This document shows positions 46,395-57,364 of a stretch of 64,000 nt of DNA, piece after piece. Below the pieces are notes generated by a model. That model saw only the letters and a program-made list of their open reading frames with translations. It ran no database searches and was not told the origin of the DNA. Source of the stretch: Leptodactylus fallax (taxonomy: Eukaryota > Chordata > Amphibia > Anura > Leptodactylidae); contig CAMRHE010000156.1 in assembly GCA_947044405.1 (NCBI GenBank), forward strand, positions 1,283,001 to 1,347,000, read 5' to 3'. The translations under genes were made by a program, and so were the position numbers. Position 1 is the stretch's first letter; each line of letters starts with the position of its first letter.

Positions 46395-46586
46395 GTTGAA
46401 ATGTTTCTCCTTGGGTATGCGTTACAGCACACCATCCAAGTATATAGATTATATAAATATGGAACAGATGAATTTATCACATGCTATCCTAATGACCAGA
46501 TTAACTGGCCAGTGGTAACCCTTATTACTGAAGATGATCGACATTACAATGTTCCAGTTAGAGTATGTGAAGAGACGCTTCTATGA
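46395..46586 (+). CDS. otulin: OTULIN-type deubiquitinase, last coding exon
   Basis: The acceptor TTTTTTTTAG precedes phase-0 codons for 63 residues and a TGA at 46584-46586. It starts [20 protein letters not shown], then [20 protein letters not shown] and [17 protein letters not shown]. The His and Asn of RHYN correspond to the catalytic His339 and Asn341 of human OTULIN. The protein ends CEETLL. Human OTULIN ends with a class I PDZ ligand (ETSL) bound by SNX27; here the middle Ser is Leu but the Thr at -2 and the terminal Leu are kept. Retained catalytic residues and a PDZ-type tail argue for OTULIN over the inactive paralogue OTULINL. Confidence 0.88.
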   Translation, partial: VEMFLLGYALQHTIQVYRLYKYGTDEFITCYPNDQINWPVVTLITEDDRHYNVPVRVCEETLL

Positions 46587-46975
46587 ACATTATCTCCTGT
46601 GGCTGTGGCTATGATTTATCCTTGTACTTTAAATAAAGAGCTCACGGGTATCCCATATGTGGGAATACTGCAGGCCTGTTTTCTCAGCTATGTGTTGGCT
46701 AAGCACAAGAAGCTGGACATTTAAACCTGAGGTGCTTTGAACCCAAATGTACATTAGCAATATGATCAGTGGAAGATGTTACAAGGTTATGTACAAATGC
46801 TTTGCTTTTTGGATGCTTTTCATGAAGAGTGAGAGGTCTGCAGCAAGAGCAAGCAATGTGAATAACCTTTTAAGTATAGCGATTACAGCACAGGTGTGAT
46901 TTTTTTTTTTTTTTTTTTTTTTTTTTGTATAATTGTTTTTCTTTCATTACTATTAAAGAACCATATTGCTTTCCA
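46587..46975 (+). other. Probable OTULIN 3' untranslated region
   Basis: Sequence after the stop with candidate poly(A) signals AATAAA at 46632-46637 and ATTAAA at about 46952-46957, and a T run at 46900-46926. Which site is used cannot be told from sequence. Confidence 0.55.
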
Positions 46976-47975
46976 GAAAATGTCCTGCCTGTGACACAAA
47001 AGTAGTAGATATGTTGGTATAAGCATTGTATGACCTAAAATCATGAAATAACCTAACAAAGTCAAAATGTGGATAAGGTTCCAGAAATCTTGGAGTAAAA
47101 TGCTGCATGTCAGAGCGAAATAGTAGCAATATGTAACAAGTAAAATCCTTTGTTATGAAATGAAATGCGAAAAAAAATTTGTTTATCCTGCAGTTAATTG
47201 ACAGGTCAGAAAACAGTGTTGCTATATTTTGAAATTTTTATATGGACAATAAATTACTATATACAAATCCAGTTAAAATGCGAACGAATATAAATACAGT
47301 AAATATACTTTTGCCCAGCGAGAAAAAAAAAAATACGCTGAAACAGCTTCCTCCTGGGAAAATGGCATTTTTATTCTTTTTACATAATGATTTATGTACT
47401 AGATAGATGGCAAATACAGAAATAAAGTAATGGGCCTACCTTAAAGCAACATTCCAGCGATGTTTTTATTTTTAACATGATGTCATCAAAGTAGATTCTA
47501 ATACTAAAATACAGTATCCAGAACCAGAGACTGTAAGAATGATGTCACCACTGGTCCTTGGAGCTACACCTTCTGCTGCTGATAACACTGGAGAAGGTAA
47601 TGGAAGCATGGTGACCTGACTGGGACAGATGGGAACTATGGTCAGTATGTGAGAGAGAGGACTATGGGGAACAGATTATATGAGAGGCAGAAGAGCTGCT
47701 GGGGGGCATTTTGACAGAAGAGGAAGGAGAGCAAAAATGAGGGGGGCAAGATTTTGATCAATCTGAGATCACATGGTATCTCTGAATAGTATTTGCAAGC
47801 AACTGTTTATATCACAATCAATGCTAAAAATAAATAAAAAGGTCACAATGTGGTCTTGTGGAAAAAGTATTAAGTTATGCACTGCTCAGTATCTTGTTCA
47901 TTCAGGTGCCATTGGAAAATTAATAGTCCAAAATATAGAAGAATTCACTGCACTTTTGATCGTTGTGCAAAAATA
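46976..47975. other. Intergenic sequence, no gene seen
   Basis: AT-rich, with one short repeat-like start (TTAAAGCAACATTCCAGCG, about 47442) and no recognisable coding. Confidence 0.5.
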
Positions 47976-48667
47976 TCAAAGTTCAGAGGTGTAGCTAGCG
48001 GGGGGGGGGGGCGCCAGAGGGGCTGCCCCGGGCCCACTGATTCTTTGGGGGCCCACCTCGGGGATCGTCATTAATACATGTTTTACTTTTAACTAGATCG
48101 ATGTCTGCAGACACCGATCTAGTTAAAACCCATCTTGCAACTGTCTTGTCAACCGCAAGCCACTTCAGGCCTGCGGTTTACAAGACACCGGGCGCTGGCG
48201 GCGCCATGACGTCATAGCATCGCGCCGAGACGTAGACGTCCTATGCGTTAACCCTGCGCACAGAGCAGAAGAGAAAGCAGCACGTCTCCATTCACCAAAG
48301 CATCGCAAGTAGATGAGTATAACTTTTTTTTTTTTTTTTTTTTTTTTTAGCGCAGTTGTGGGTGTTTTAATAGTATAAGGGGGGAATTAGGATGGAGAAT
48401 TATAAGGGAGGATTCATTAGGGGGCATTATGAAGATGGGGGATCATCTATATAAAGGGGCATTGTGAATGTAAGGGGGGGTCATTTATATAAGGGCTGTT
48501 AGGGGGGCATTTTGAATACAAGGGGGGGAGGTTATATAAGGGGTCATTAGGGGGTATCATTTATAAAAGGGGTCATTAGAGGTGCGGTATTTATGTCAGG
48601 GGTAATCAGGGGCAAAATATGAGGGGGCAATTACTTTAATTAAGGTGGCACGGACTTTATTAATACT

Positions 48668-48928
48668 AAGGCCCCACGTAGTGGGCCGCAGCAAAAAAGT
48701 GCTGCAGGGTAAACTGCGGCGGTAACGAATCACATTTTTTTCCCGCAGTGCTTTTCACAGAAAGTCTGCAGAGGTTTCCTCTGTGGACTTTCTGCTTCCA
48801 TTATGCCTATAGGGAAGCCGCCAGCATCCCATCCACTTTGCAGGAACTGTAAAAGGCTGCATTTTTTCCACGGCATTTACACCGTGGGCACACCATGGCA
48901 TTTACGCCATGTGCGGCCCTGGCCTTGA
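48668..48928. mobile_element. Nested GGCCCCAC short element (opposite orientation)
   Basis: CTAAGGCCCCACGTAG at the left and CATGTGCGGCCCTGGCCTTGAG at the right, with GTTTCCTCTGTGGACTTTCTG inside, match the complement of 12936-13268. Confidence 0.75.
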
Positions 48929-48960
48929 GTTTCCCACCTCATTTTTATTGATATCCTCAG

Positions 48961-49526
48961 TAGAGATGAGCGAAGGATTCAAAAATTGGATTCGGCAATT
49001 TTGCCGAATTTTCTGATATGATTCTATTCGATCTGAATTAAATTGCGGCGAATCACGTTAAAAAAACAGCTATTTATTGGCTGCACAGAGCCAGGTGGGC
49101 AGCAAAACGGCGGAATCCCTTGGATGCCGCGGTCATGTTTGATCGCTGCATCCAAGGTGTTTAAACCCCAGATCAATTATGGAGCAGGGTTTTAGCTGTC
49201 AGTTACAGTTAAAACCCTGCTCCATAACCGATTGGGGGTTTTAACACCTTGGATGCAGCAGTCAAACGTGCCGTGGGCGCTCACGAAGGGGTTAAAGGGC
49301 TGTGACATCACAGGGCTGGCTGCTGATAGGCCACACGCATGGCATTGTGGGTGATCCCGCGTTCCCAGAGTTCCTTGCCACATGTCCTAACCTGTACAGC
49401 AGCCATTTTGAACAAAATGCAATTCGTTACCACGAAGTGTGAGGAAATTCAGATTCAATGCGAATCAAATATTTCCTGAAATTCGGATCAAATTCCACTT
49501 CGTCAACTTCGATTCGCTCATCTCTA
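48961..49526. mobile_element. Nested hAT-type short element, TAGAGATGAGCGAA family, copy 2
   Basis: The ends TAGAGATGAGCGAA and TTCGCTCATCTCTA are inverted repeats, with a perfect 8-bp duplication ATCCTCAG on both sides (48953-48960 and 49527-49534). This places the family in hAT. It carries the two hairpins seen at 726-870. It lies inside the element 47984-50206. Confidence 0.9.
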
Positions 49527-50414
49527 ATCCTCAGAATAGATCAGTAAGAGATCAGTAGACCCCCCCCCCCTCTGATCAGCTGTATGAAGGGGCCATAGTG
49601 TCTGTTTATATCACACGCTGTTTGTTTATAGTGACCGTGTGATGTAATTACAGCCTTGTCACATAGACATGTATAGGACGAGGCTGTAGTTACATTACAT
49701 GGCCGCAATTGGAACCCCACTAATATTTTTTTTTTTTACCTTTTAATTAGGAAACACATGGGGCATTAATAATAAGGGGCAATATTTAAAGGGCGTACAC
49801 GTTGAAGTTAATTTAAAGATGCATTTTGCGGTATTATTCATTATGGCGGGTTATATTATATATTTTATAACTGGGGGTTGCGTTAGGATGGGTGTGCAGA
49901 TGAGGACAATGTGGGTTAGGTTCCTGGAAAAGTAAGGAGCCAAAGATGTATGTTCTGCTAACTTTACAGAGACTGGAAGAAATGGTTATGGTGGTCCAGA
50001 TGGAATTAAAATGGAATGTAAATGTGAACAATTAGTAAGAGACATCACTAGTAAGTCACTAAATGATACTGCACTGTATTCACCCTGTGTACAGCCGATA
50101 TCTACTGCTATACGGTCACCGTATAGTGATATCAGTATACTTGAGTTGGAGGCCCACTTCAACATGTCCCCCCCCCCCCTGTGCTCAACCCCTAGCTATG
50201 CCTCTGTCAAAATTCTTTATTATCACATCAATATAACATATTAAAAAATGTATGTGTATATAAATAATCTCCTGTATATGTAGCTGTGTATATTTATTTT
50301 GGCAGGGTTAGGTTAGTAGTAATCATGTCGCATGGACATTTTGGTCCCATGCAGACCTTTCTCAACAGATATCTAGAATAAATAATTATAATGTTAGTAT
50401 TCTATTAGTATATA

Positions 50415-50917
50415 CAGTGGCTTGTAAAAGTACCCCTTGAACTTTTTCACATTTTATCACCTTACAGCCACAAACTTTAAATGTATTTTATTGAGATTTT
50501 ATCTGATAGATCAACACAAAGTAGAAGATAATTGTGAAGTAGAAGGAAAATGATACATGGTTTTCAAAATTTTAATCAAATTCTGAAAATTGTGACGTGC
50601 AAAAGTATTCAGCCCCCCCTATATCAATACTTTGTAGGGCCACCTTTCACTGCAATTACAGCTGCAAGTCTTTTGGGGTATATCTCTACCAGCTTTGCAC
50701 ATCTAGAGACAGAGATTTTTGTCCATTCTTCTTTGTAAAATAGCTCAAGCTCAGCCAGATTGAATGGAGAGCGTCTGTGAACAGCAAATTTGATGTCTTG
50801 CCACAGATGCTCAATGGGATTTAGGTTTGGACTTTGACTGGGCCATTCTAACTTATGAATATTCTTTGATCTAAACCATTCTACTGTAGCTCTGGCTGAA
50901 TGTTTAGGATCATAGAA
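50415..50917 (-). pseudogene. Tc1-like element fragment with transposase C-terminus
   Basis: It begins CAGTGGCTTGTAAAAGTACC after TA (50413-50414), the same family as 15787. The minus strand encodes the C-terminal part, open from about 50900 to 50640: [20 protein letters not shown] with the last catalytic Glu, then ELFYKEEWTKI and a KRLAA ending. It is cut off at about 50917, so the N-terminal half and other end are missing. Confidence 0.85.
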
Positions 50918-51339
50918 AGTTGAGCTTTCTATACTTTATGATGACCGTACCCGTCTTCCATGATGCCTGCTCCTGGTGCGCGTTTATCACACCCCTGTTG
51001 TCTGGCTAACAATTCAGCTCTCTGTCACAGCTCCCCCCCAGCACCAAAGGCTTGACTGTACCTACTGGGCCACCATTATACCTGCTACCTCACTATCATG
51101 TCCACTAGGTCTCAGAAACCAAAAACCTGTAAAGTAAGGGACGACAACGAACCCATGGTGGACGCCAGGGCCGCTGACCTGGACCCTGCAGCTCTTTTTA
51201 CTAAAATTCAACAACTCTTCTCCAATAAACTCTCTAAATCTAAAGCTAACTTGTCTCTCACTCATGCCCAAAGAGAGTACATATTCCGGCTCACACATGA
51301 AACCTCAATAAGCTCGTGTTATCAGGAGGCCAGTTTTAA
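50918..51339 (+). pseudogene. L1-D, 5' part: leader and ORF1 N-terminus
   Basis: An open frame from 51098 begins MSTRSQKPKTCKVRDDNE and runs to the TTAA site at 51336-51339, where TTAA element copy B starts. The start and composition look like an L1 ORF1 head. A compatible continuation, an ORF1 coiled coil, appears after the insertion at about 58822. I infer one L1 split by the insertion. Confidence 0.6.
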
Positions 51340-52142
51340 CCCCTTAACGACCTTGGACGTACTATTACGTCCTGGGCGCTAGGTGCTTTGCGCACCAGAG
51401 CATAATACTACGCCTGAGATCGGCCGCCCGCTCACTATCTGGGCGTGCGGCATCGTAACCCCAAATGGGTTTTTGTTCTGCAAAATTAGTATCTCATAAA
51501 AAAACAATATAAATGAGGTATCGCCGTAATCGTACCGACCCCCAGAATAAAGTTAACATGTTACTTATGTTGTACGCTGTATGACGAAGAATTTAAAAGG
51601 TAAAACGCAATGCCAGAATTCATGGGGTTTTTTTTTTTTGTTTTTTAAATCCACCAAAAAAGAGTTAATAAAATGTATTTAATAAGTTGTAAGCACCCAA
51701 AAATGATGTAATTACAAAATACATCTCATACTGCAAACAACAAACCCTCGTATGGCTACATCACCAGAAAAATAAAAAATATATAGCTTGTACAATGTGA
51801 AGACAAAAATCGCCAAATCATTAGAACACAACTGGTTGTGTCAGGAAGGTAATGTATAATCGGTGCGAGCGTATATTAGGGTACACCCCAGATTTAGACC
51901 TTACGAGGGATAATAAACCAGAAGTGACCCCCTCCAATAATAGGAACTACTGGTGAATTAGTAGGGAATTTAGTGTACCCAATGCAGTCTGCACAGCTTC
52001 AATATTCACTTTCCCCCATCCGCTGTGCATTCACGTCTGGGATACTAATGCTCACTACACCCCTTGATAAATTCTTTGAGGGGTGCACTTTTCAAAATGT
52101 GGTCATTCCCTAGGGGATTCCACTTTAATGGTACCTTTAGAG

Positions 52143-53824
52143 CAGGGGTCTCAAACTCAATTACCTGGGAGCCGCTGGAGGTGAGCCTGGGCCGCATCAG
52201 GTTTTCCACAAGAAAAGCTCTTACAAAAACATTCCAATGTTATCAAATGTCTTTATTTTTTCATCTTATTTTGTGTTAAAAAATAAAAATAAATTAACAA
52301 ATTCATAAGAAAAAAAAATAATCAGTAATAAATAAATAAAATGATAATAATAATAATACAGCAGCAACCCCATCTTTCTCCATGAAGGCTTTCACTTCCG
52401 CTCTGAACTCAAAAAATCTCTTCAATATGTTTCCCCTGCTGAGCCAACGTACCTCGGTGAAGTAGATCACATCCCCATATTCTGACTCCATTTCCTCTAA
52501 AAAAAAAAAAAAAAAAAAAAAAAAAGCACAAAACCTTCTGTGCTTTAAGCCCCTGGATCTGATTTGGTTGATGCATTTCACAACGAAAGACATCACATTG
52601 TCAAACTTCAGGCATTTGCTGCAAAGGGCCTGCTGATGGATAATGCAGTACAGAGCAATGGCCTCCTCCACACCTTCCTCTTCCGGTTTTTTTCGAACAA
52701 GTGCCACCAGTCCATTTTTCCTCCCTGTCATTGATGGCGCTCCATCAGTTGTTATTCCAACAAACCTCCTCCAAGGCAAACCGGCATTCTCAATGGCATC
52801 ACACAGCTAGTGAAATATCTCCTGAGCGGTGGTCTGGCCATGCATTGCAATCACTGTGAGCAACTCCTCTATGACTTCAAAATTGTCATCAACACCACGG
52901 ACATAGATTGCGAGCTGGGCAGTGTCGGTGATGTCTGTGGTCTCATCAAGAGAGACTGAGTATACACTGAAACATTTTGCTTTCTGACACTGTTGATCAT
53001 AAATGTCACTTGACAGGTCAGAAATGCGCTCTGCTACGGTGTTGGCAGGCTGATGTTGCTAAACTGACCGTTCTTTTCTGGACAGACAATACTTGCAGCC
53101 TGTAATATGCACTTTTTTTACAAATTCACCTTCTTTGAATGGCTTTCCTGCTTTAGCAATCATCTCACTAACCACGTAGCTAGCTTCGACTGCTGCATCA
53201 TTCTCTTTGCTTGCTTTCTTAAAGAAATCTTGTTGCCTCAGTAGATATGTTTTAAGATTAGCAACCCGATTTGCTCTCTCATCTCCCTGGTATTTTGCAT
53301 ACTCCTCAGCATGTCTAGTTGTGTAATGACGTTTCAAATTGTATTCTTTGTGCACCGCAACTTTCTCTGTGCAAATAAGACACGTCAGGATGCCCCTGTG
53401 CTCAACAAAGAAATATTGCACTTCCCATTTTTCCTGAAATTGTCTGTGCTCATCACCAACCTTTCTCTTCACTGCAGGCTTTGAAAAAGACATGTTTGGG
53501 GCTGTGCAATATATAATTTCACTTGGTGTCACTGTTTCAGTGTTTAGCCGATGCGTCTTTTCCGCTTTTTTTTCTGTCCCGCTGAGTAGCAATTTCCGCG
53601 GCCGCCTCTGCTTCTGACCCCGGGGTAATGGTGCAAGTTCGCAATAAACTCGGCTGATGTCCCGCCTCTGAGAGCAATATACCCCACCGTGATTGGTAGG
53701 TTCATTCAGCTCCGCACACAAAACTGAAAAGTGCCATTCGTATCAAACTTGGGCCGCACTAACATTAAACTTTGATATTGAGGTGGGGGCCGCAAACTGT
53801 TGGCCCGCGGGCTTGAGACCCCTG
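52143..53824 (-). mobile_element. hAT (Charlie-like) transposon with 8-bp target duplication
   Basis: The ends CAGGGGTCTCAAACTC and CTTGAGACCCCTG are inverted repeats. CTTTAGAG flanks both sides (52135-52142 and 53825-53832), while copy A has a single CTTTAGAG at the same place (about 2060). The 1.7-kb element is shortened at the C-terminal side of its gene. Confidence 0.93.
52303..53493 (-). pseudogene. hAT transposase (GTF2IRD2-like BED type), two amber stops, truncated
   Basis: The likely start at 53493 reads MSFSKPAVKRKVGDEHRQF. A zinc finger follows (CLICTEKVAV ... LKRHYTTRH). The same frame continues through two TAG codons (53059-53061 and 52807-52809) with good hAT sequence between and after: SLDETTDITDTAQLAIYVRG, GITTDGAPSMTGRKNG, ALYCIIHQQALC and VRWLSRGNILKRF. 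Both stops can come from CAG by one change. A poly(A) tract on the plus strand (52499-52525) inserts a run of Phe codons. The C-terminal catalytic and dimerisation parts are missing. Related hAT proteins gave rise to GTF2IRD2 and similar host genes. Confidence 0.88.
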
Positions 53825-55216
53825 CTTTAGAGGCTCTGCAAACATGACATGGCGTCCAGATACCAAACATCTGAATTTACGCTCCTTCCCTTCTGTGCCC
53901 TGATGTGTGCCCAAACTGCAGTTTATGCCCACATGTATGACACTAGTGTACCCAGGATAACGTACTTAATGTCATATGTGATATAAACTTCTGTTTGGGC
54001 ACAACCAGGCACAGAAGGGAAGGAGCGCGATTTGGTTTTTGGAGCACAGATTTAGACGGTTTGGTTTTTGAATGCCATTACACTTTTGCAGATCCCTGAA
54101 ATGCAAGTAAAGTGGAATCCCGACATGTGACCCCATCTTGATAACTACACCCCTGAAGGATTTTATCCTGGGGTACAGTAAGCATTTTTAACCCCCAAGT
54201 GTTGCTATAATTTATTATCCATAAATGAATATGCAGCTGATTGTGAAAGGTGAAAATGACGGGATTTCAGTGCGTAATATTTTGTACCCGGCTTGTATCA
54301 GAGACGAATGTTCCAAATGCTGTTGTGCCCGGGATACCCACTTAACAGTTTTTGGAGTGTGTGTCTCTGCAGGCATAAGCTGGGCACAACATATCAGGCA
54401 CTGAAATGGCGTATCTAAGGGAAAAATTTTATTTTTAACTTTTCATTATCAGCTGCGCATTCATTTCTGGAAATTAAAAGAATACAACACTTAAGGGTTA
54501 ATAATGCTCGCTACCCCACTTGATAAATCCCTTGAAGGGTGTAGTTTCCAAAATGGGGTGACATTTATGTAGATTCCACTTTATTGGCAATTCAGGGGCT
54601 CTGCAAAAGTGGTATGGTTTCCAAAAACCAAAATAGCGCTCCTTCCCTTTTATGCCTGGCTGTGCCCAAAAAGTAATTTATACCCACCTATGGCATTAAG
54701 TACGTTATCCTGGGTACAACAGTGCCATACATGTGGACATAAACTGCCATTTGGGCACACAGCAGGGTGCAGATGTGAAGGAGCACTATGTGCTTTTGGA
54801 ACGCATATTTAGAGTGTTGGTTTTTGGACACCATGTCACATTTGCAGAGACCCTAAAATTTCCCCCACAAAATGAGGTCACTTTTTGGGGAATTCCAGTT
54901 TACTGGCACCTCTAGGGCTCTGCAAAAACAACATGGTGTCCAGGAAGTCCCTCTAAATCTATACTCCAAAAGCTAAAAAAACACAGTGCTCCCTCCCTTC
55001 TGAGCCCTGCTGTGTGCCCAAGCAGCAAGTTTATACCCATATATATAATTTTTTGTCCCCGGAATAGCCCATTTAATAGTTTTAGGAGTGCATGTCACTG
55101 ATGCCACAAAGTGGCCGCAACGTATTAGGCACTGAAATTGGATATTTCTTTAAAAACTTTCATTTTCACTTTGTACATTAATTTTTGGGAAGCATTTTTA
55201 GGATACCCATAATGAT

Positions 55217-56210
55217 AATACCCCTTGATACATTCTTTGAGCGGTGTAGTTTCTAAAATGGGATCACTTTTGAGGGGTTTCCATTGTATTGGTACTTTTG
55301 GGGGCTCTGCAAATGCAACATGGCACCTGTAAACTATTCCAGCCACATCTGTCCTCCAAAAGCCAAATAGCACTCTTTCCATTCTGAGCCCCACCATGTA
55401 CCCGTACAGCAGATTACAATCACATATGGGGCATTTCTGTGTTCAGAAGAAATCTTGTAACAAACTGTGGGGTGTTTTTTCTTCTTTAACCACTTGCAAA
55501 AATTAAAAATATGTCGCTAAATGGACGGTTTATTTGAAAAAAAGTAATTTTTCATTTTTACGTCCCAATGTTAATAAAATCCGTGAAACAGCTGTGAGGT
55601 CTAAATGCTCACTTTATACCTAGATAAATTCTATGAGGGGTGTAGTTTCTAAAATGGGGTCACTTTTTGGGAGTTTCCATTGTACTGGTACTTTAGGGTC
55701 TCTGCAAATGCGACCATGGCACCCGAAAACTATTCCAACAAAATCTGCCCTCCGAAAGCTAAATAGCGCTCTTTCCATTCTGAGCCCTGCCATGTACCCA
55801 AACAGCAGATTACAACCACATATGGGGCATTTTTGTGTTCAGGAAAAATTGTGTAACAAACTTTGGGGTGCTTTTTCTCCTTTGTCTTCTTGTGAAAATG
55901 AAATATTTGGGGCTAAAGTGACGGTTTATTGGAAAAAAAAAAGTAATTTTTTATTTTAATGTCCCAATGTTAATAAAATCTGTGAAACAGCTGTAGCGTC
56001 AAAATGCTCACTATACCCCTTGATGAATTCTGTGAGGGGTGTGGTTTCCAAAATGGGGTCACATTTTGGGGGTTTCCTTTATATTGGTATTCTAGGGGCT
56101 TTGCAAATGAGACATGACACCTGAAAACTATTCCAGCAAAATCTGCTTTTCAAATGTCCAGTGGCGATCCTTCCCTTCCTTGCGCCTCCGTGTCCCCAAA
56201 CATCAGTTTA
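55217..56210. repeat. Tandem units of the TTAA element (three units in copy B)
   Basis: Units start near 55217, 55620 and 56017, giving a period of about 395-400 bp, each with a GTGTAGTTTCTAAAATGGG-type word, then GGGCTCTGCAAATG, then TGTAACAAACT. Copy A has two units at the equivalent place. Confidence 0.8.
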
Positions 56211-57364
56211 TCCTTGATTGGAGACAGTAACTAAAATAAAACTTCACTTTTATTTAGAACTTATGTAAAAGATAATACACTATAAAAAAAATTTTTTTTT
56301 TAGCTAGGATATGTGAGCACTGATTGGGAGGTACTACGAGGGATTACCCTATCATCGTGGGGCGGTTTGATTTCCTGACTCGCCTATTATCAGTGGGAGG
56401 GTTCGGCTGTACCACTACATAGGCTGGAAGGATCGGCGCATGTCTGTAGAGGCGGGATGTGAAGGCTATGGGCGATTGGCTGCCAGGTTCCCGTGTCATC
56501 AATGGGCGGTCCGGTTGTGCTGCCACGTAGATGGGTTCGATCTGCGCTTGTCGGTAAAGGCGTGATGCGGAGGCTATGGGTGATTGGCTCAGAGAGTTGA
56601 AAGGGAGGAGCATACTTTTGTGAAAGGGTGTAATAGCGCTGGTATCGTCACCGCCGGCATCAGAGCGGTTGCGCCGACGGTCATGCTACATCTATTGACT
56701 GTGGGTTATCGTTGCAAACAGCAGTTTTAACTGCTACTTGTGATTACTTCTGAGCCCTGATGAATCAATTATATTGAGGAAACGCGTAGGGTTATGAAAA
56801 TTGCAGTTTATTTAGTTACATGTTTAGTGTTACTACTGAAGTGGCTTTCATTGACCTGCATAAGGGACATACATCCTATCTGCATCCTCTTGGTGTGGCA
56901 TTTAGGCCAGTATCCTCAGGAGGGATTTGGATGCATGTTCCCTGGTAAGGCTTTTAAATATGTATGACGTGGTCTGAAGCCATTTGGGTAATCATACTGA
57001 CGGGCTTGCGTGGTCTAGGAAGTTGAGACTATTACAAAATAATAGGAATAAAAGTAGACATATTTTCCCTGTACTTTGCTCCCAGGATTATTAGCATTAG
57101 CACGCCATTATGGGTGATGTTTGCATTTGATTTACAATCGCTGCTGATCGTGGGCGGTTTTTGGGTGTGACCGTGGATCTATTTTTTTTTTTTTTTTGAC
57201 CTAAGATAAAAAAATTTTTTTATAGTGTATTATTTTTTACATAAGTTCTAAATTAAAAGTGAAGTTTTATTTTAGTTATCTGTGTCTCCATTCGAGGATT
57301 TTCTGTGATTCAAATAAGCCATTGTGAGACCCCAAATCATATAAGATCTGTAGTTGTTTGTTGT
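56211..57364. mobile_element. Unclassified insertion with inverted arms and a hammerhead-like motif
   Basis: It is flanked by a perfect 14-bp duplication CAAACATCAGTTTA (56197-56210 and 57365-57378), present once in copy A at about 12130. Inverted arms of about 80 bp (AATAAAACTTCACTTTTA ... AGAACTTATGTAAAAGATAA and the complement, 57205-57290) lie inside both ends. A 116-bp tandem duplication (about 56350-56590, words GGCTATGGGCGATTGGCT) and a hammerhead-like core (56748-56795) lie between. No protein is recognised. A 14-bp duplication fits a retroelement, perhaps a non-autonomous Penelope-like or retrozyme-like one. Confidence 0.7.
56748..56795 (+). ncRNA. Hammerhead-ribozyme-like motif (type I layout)
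   Basis: CTGATGA (56757-56763) is followed by a stem-loop (TCAA, TTATA loop, TTGA), then GAAAC (56779-56783), GC and GTA. This supplies the conserved core, a two-base helix III (AC with GT) and a GUA cleavage triplet. Bases after GTA (GG.TTA) can pair with bases before CTGATGA (TGAG.CC), giving a partial helix I. The first helix II pair is A-G instead of the usual G-C. Whether it cleaves is unknown. Confidence 0.5.

Larger units (their letters stand above)
47984..50206. mobile_element. hAT-type non-autonomous element, CAGAGG(T/C)(G/A)TAGCTAG ends
   Basis: The left end CAGAGGTGTAGCTAGCGGGG and the right end CCCCTAGCTATGCCTCTG are inverted repeats. They are flanked by 8-bp near-identical duplications TCAAAGTT (47976-47983) and TCAAAATT (50207-50214), the hAT hallmark. 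The 2.2-kb interior is non-coding, with G and C runs next to the ends, several GGGG-rich minisatellite-like lines (48370-48610) and two nested elements. Confidence 0.85.

Noticed and set aside
48000..48330. GC-rich, CpG-containing block that could be a promoter island of a gene after OTULIN
   Set aside because: It is bounded by the inverted end of a hAT-type element and contains no exon-like sequence.
56344..56613. Open frame with an internally repeated peptide (SPIASASRLYRQAQI and SPIAFTSRLYRHAPI)
   Set aside because: The peptide repeat simply reflects a 116-bp DNA tandem duplication inside a non-coding element.
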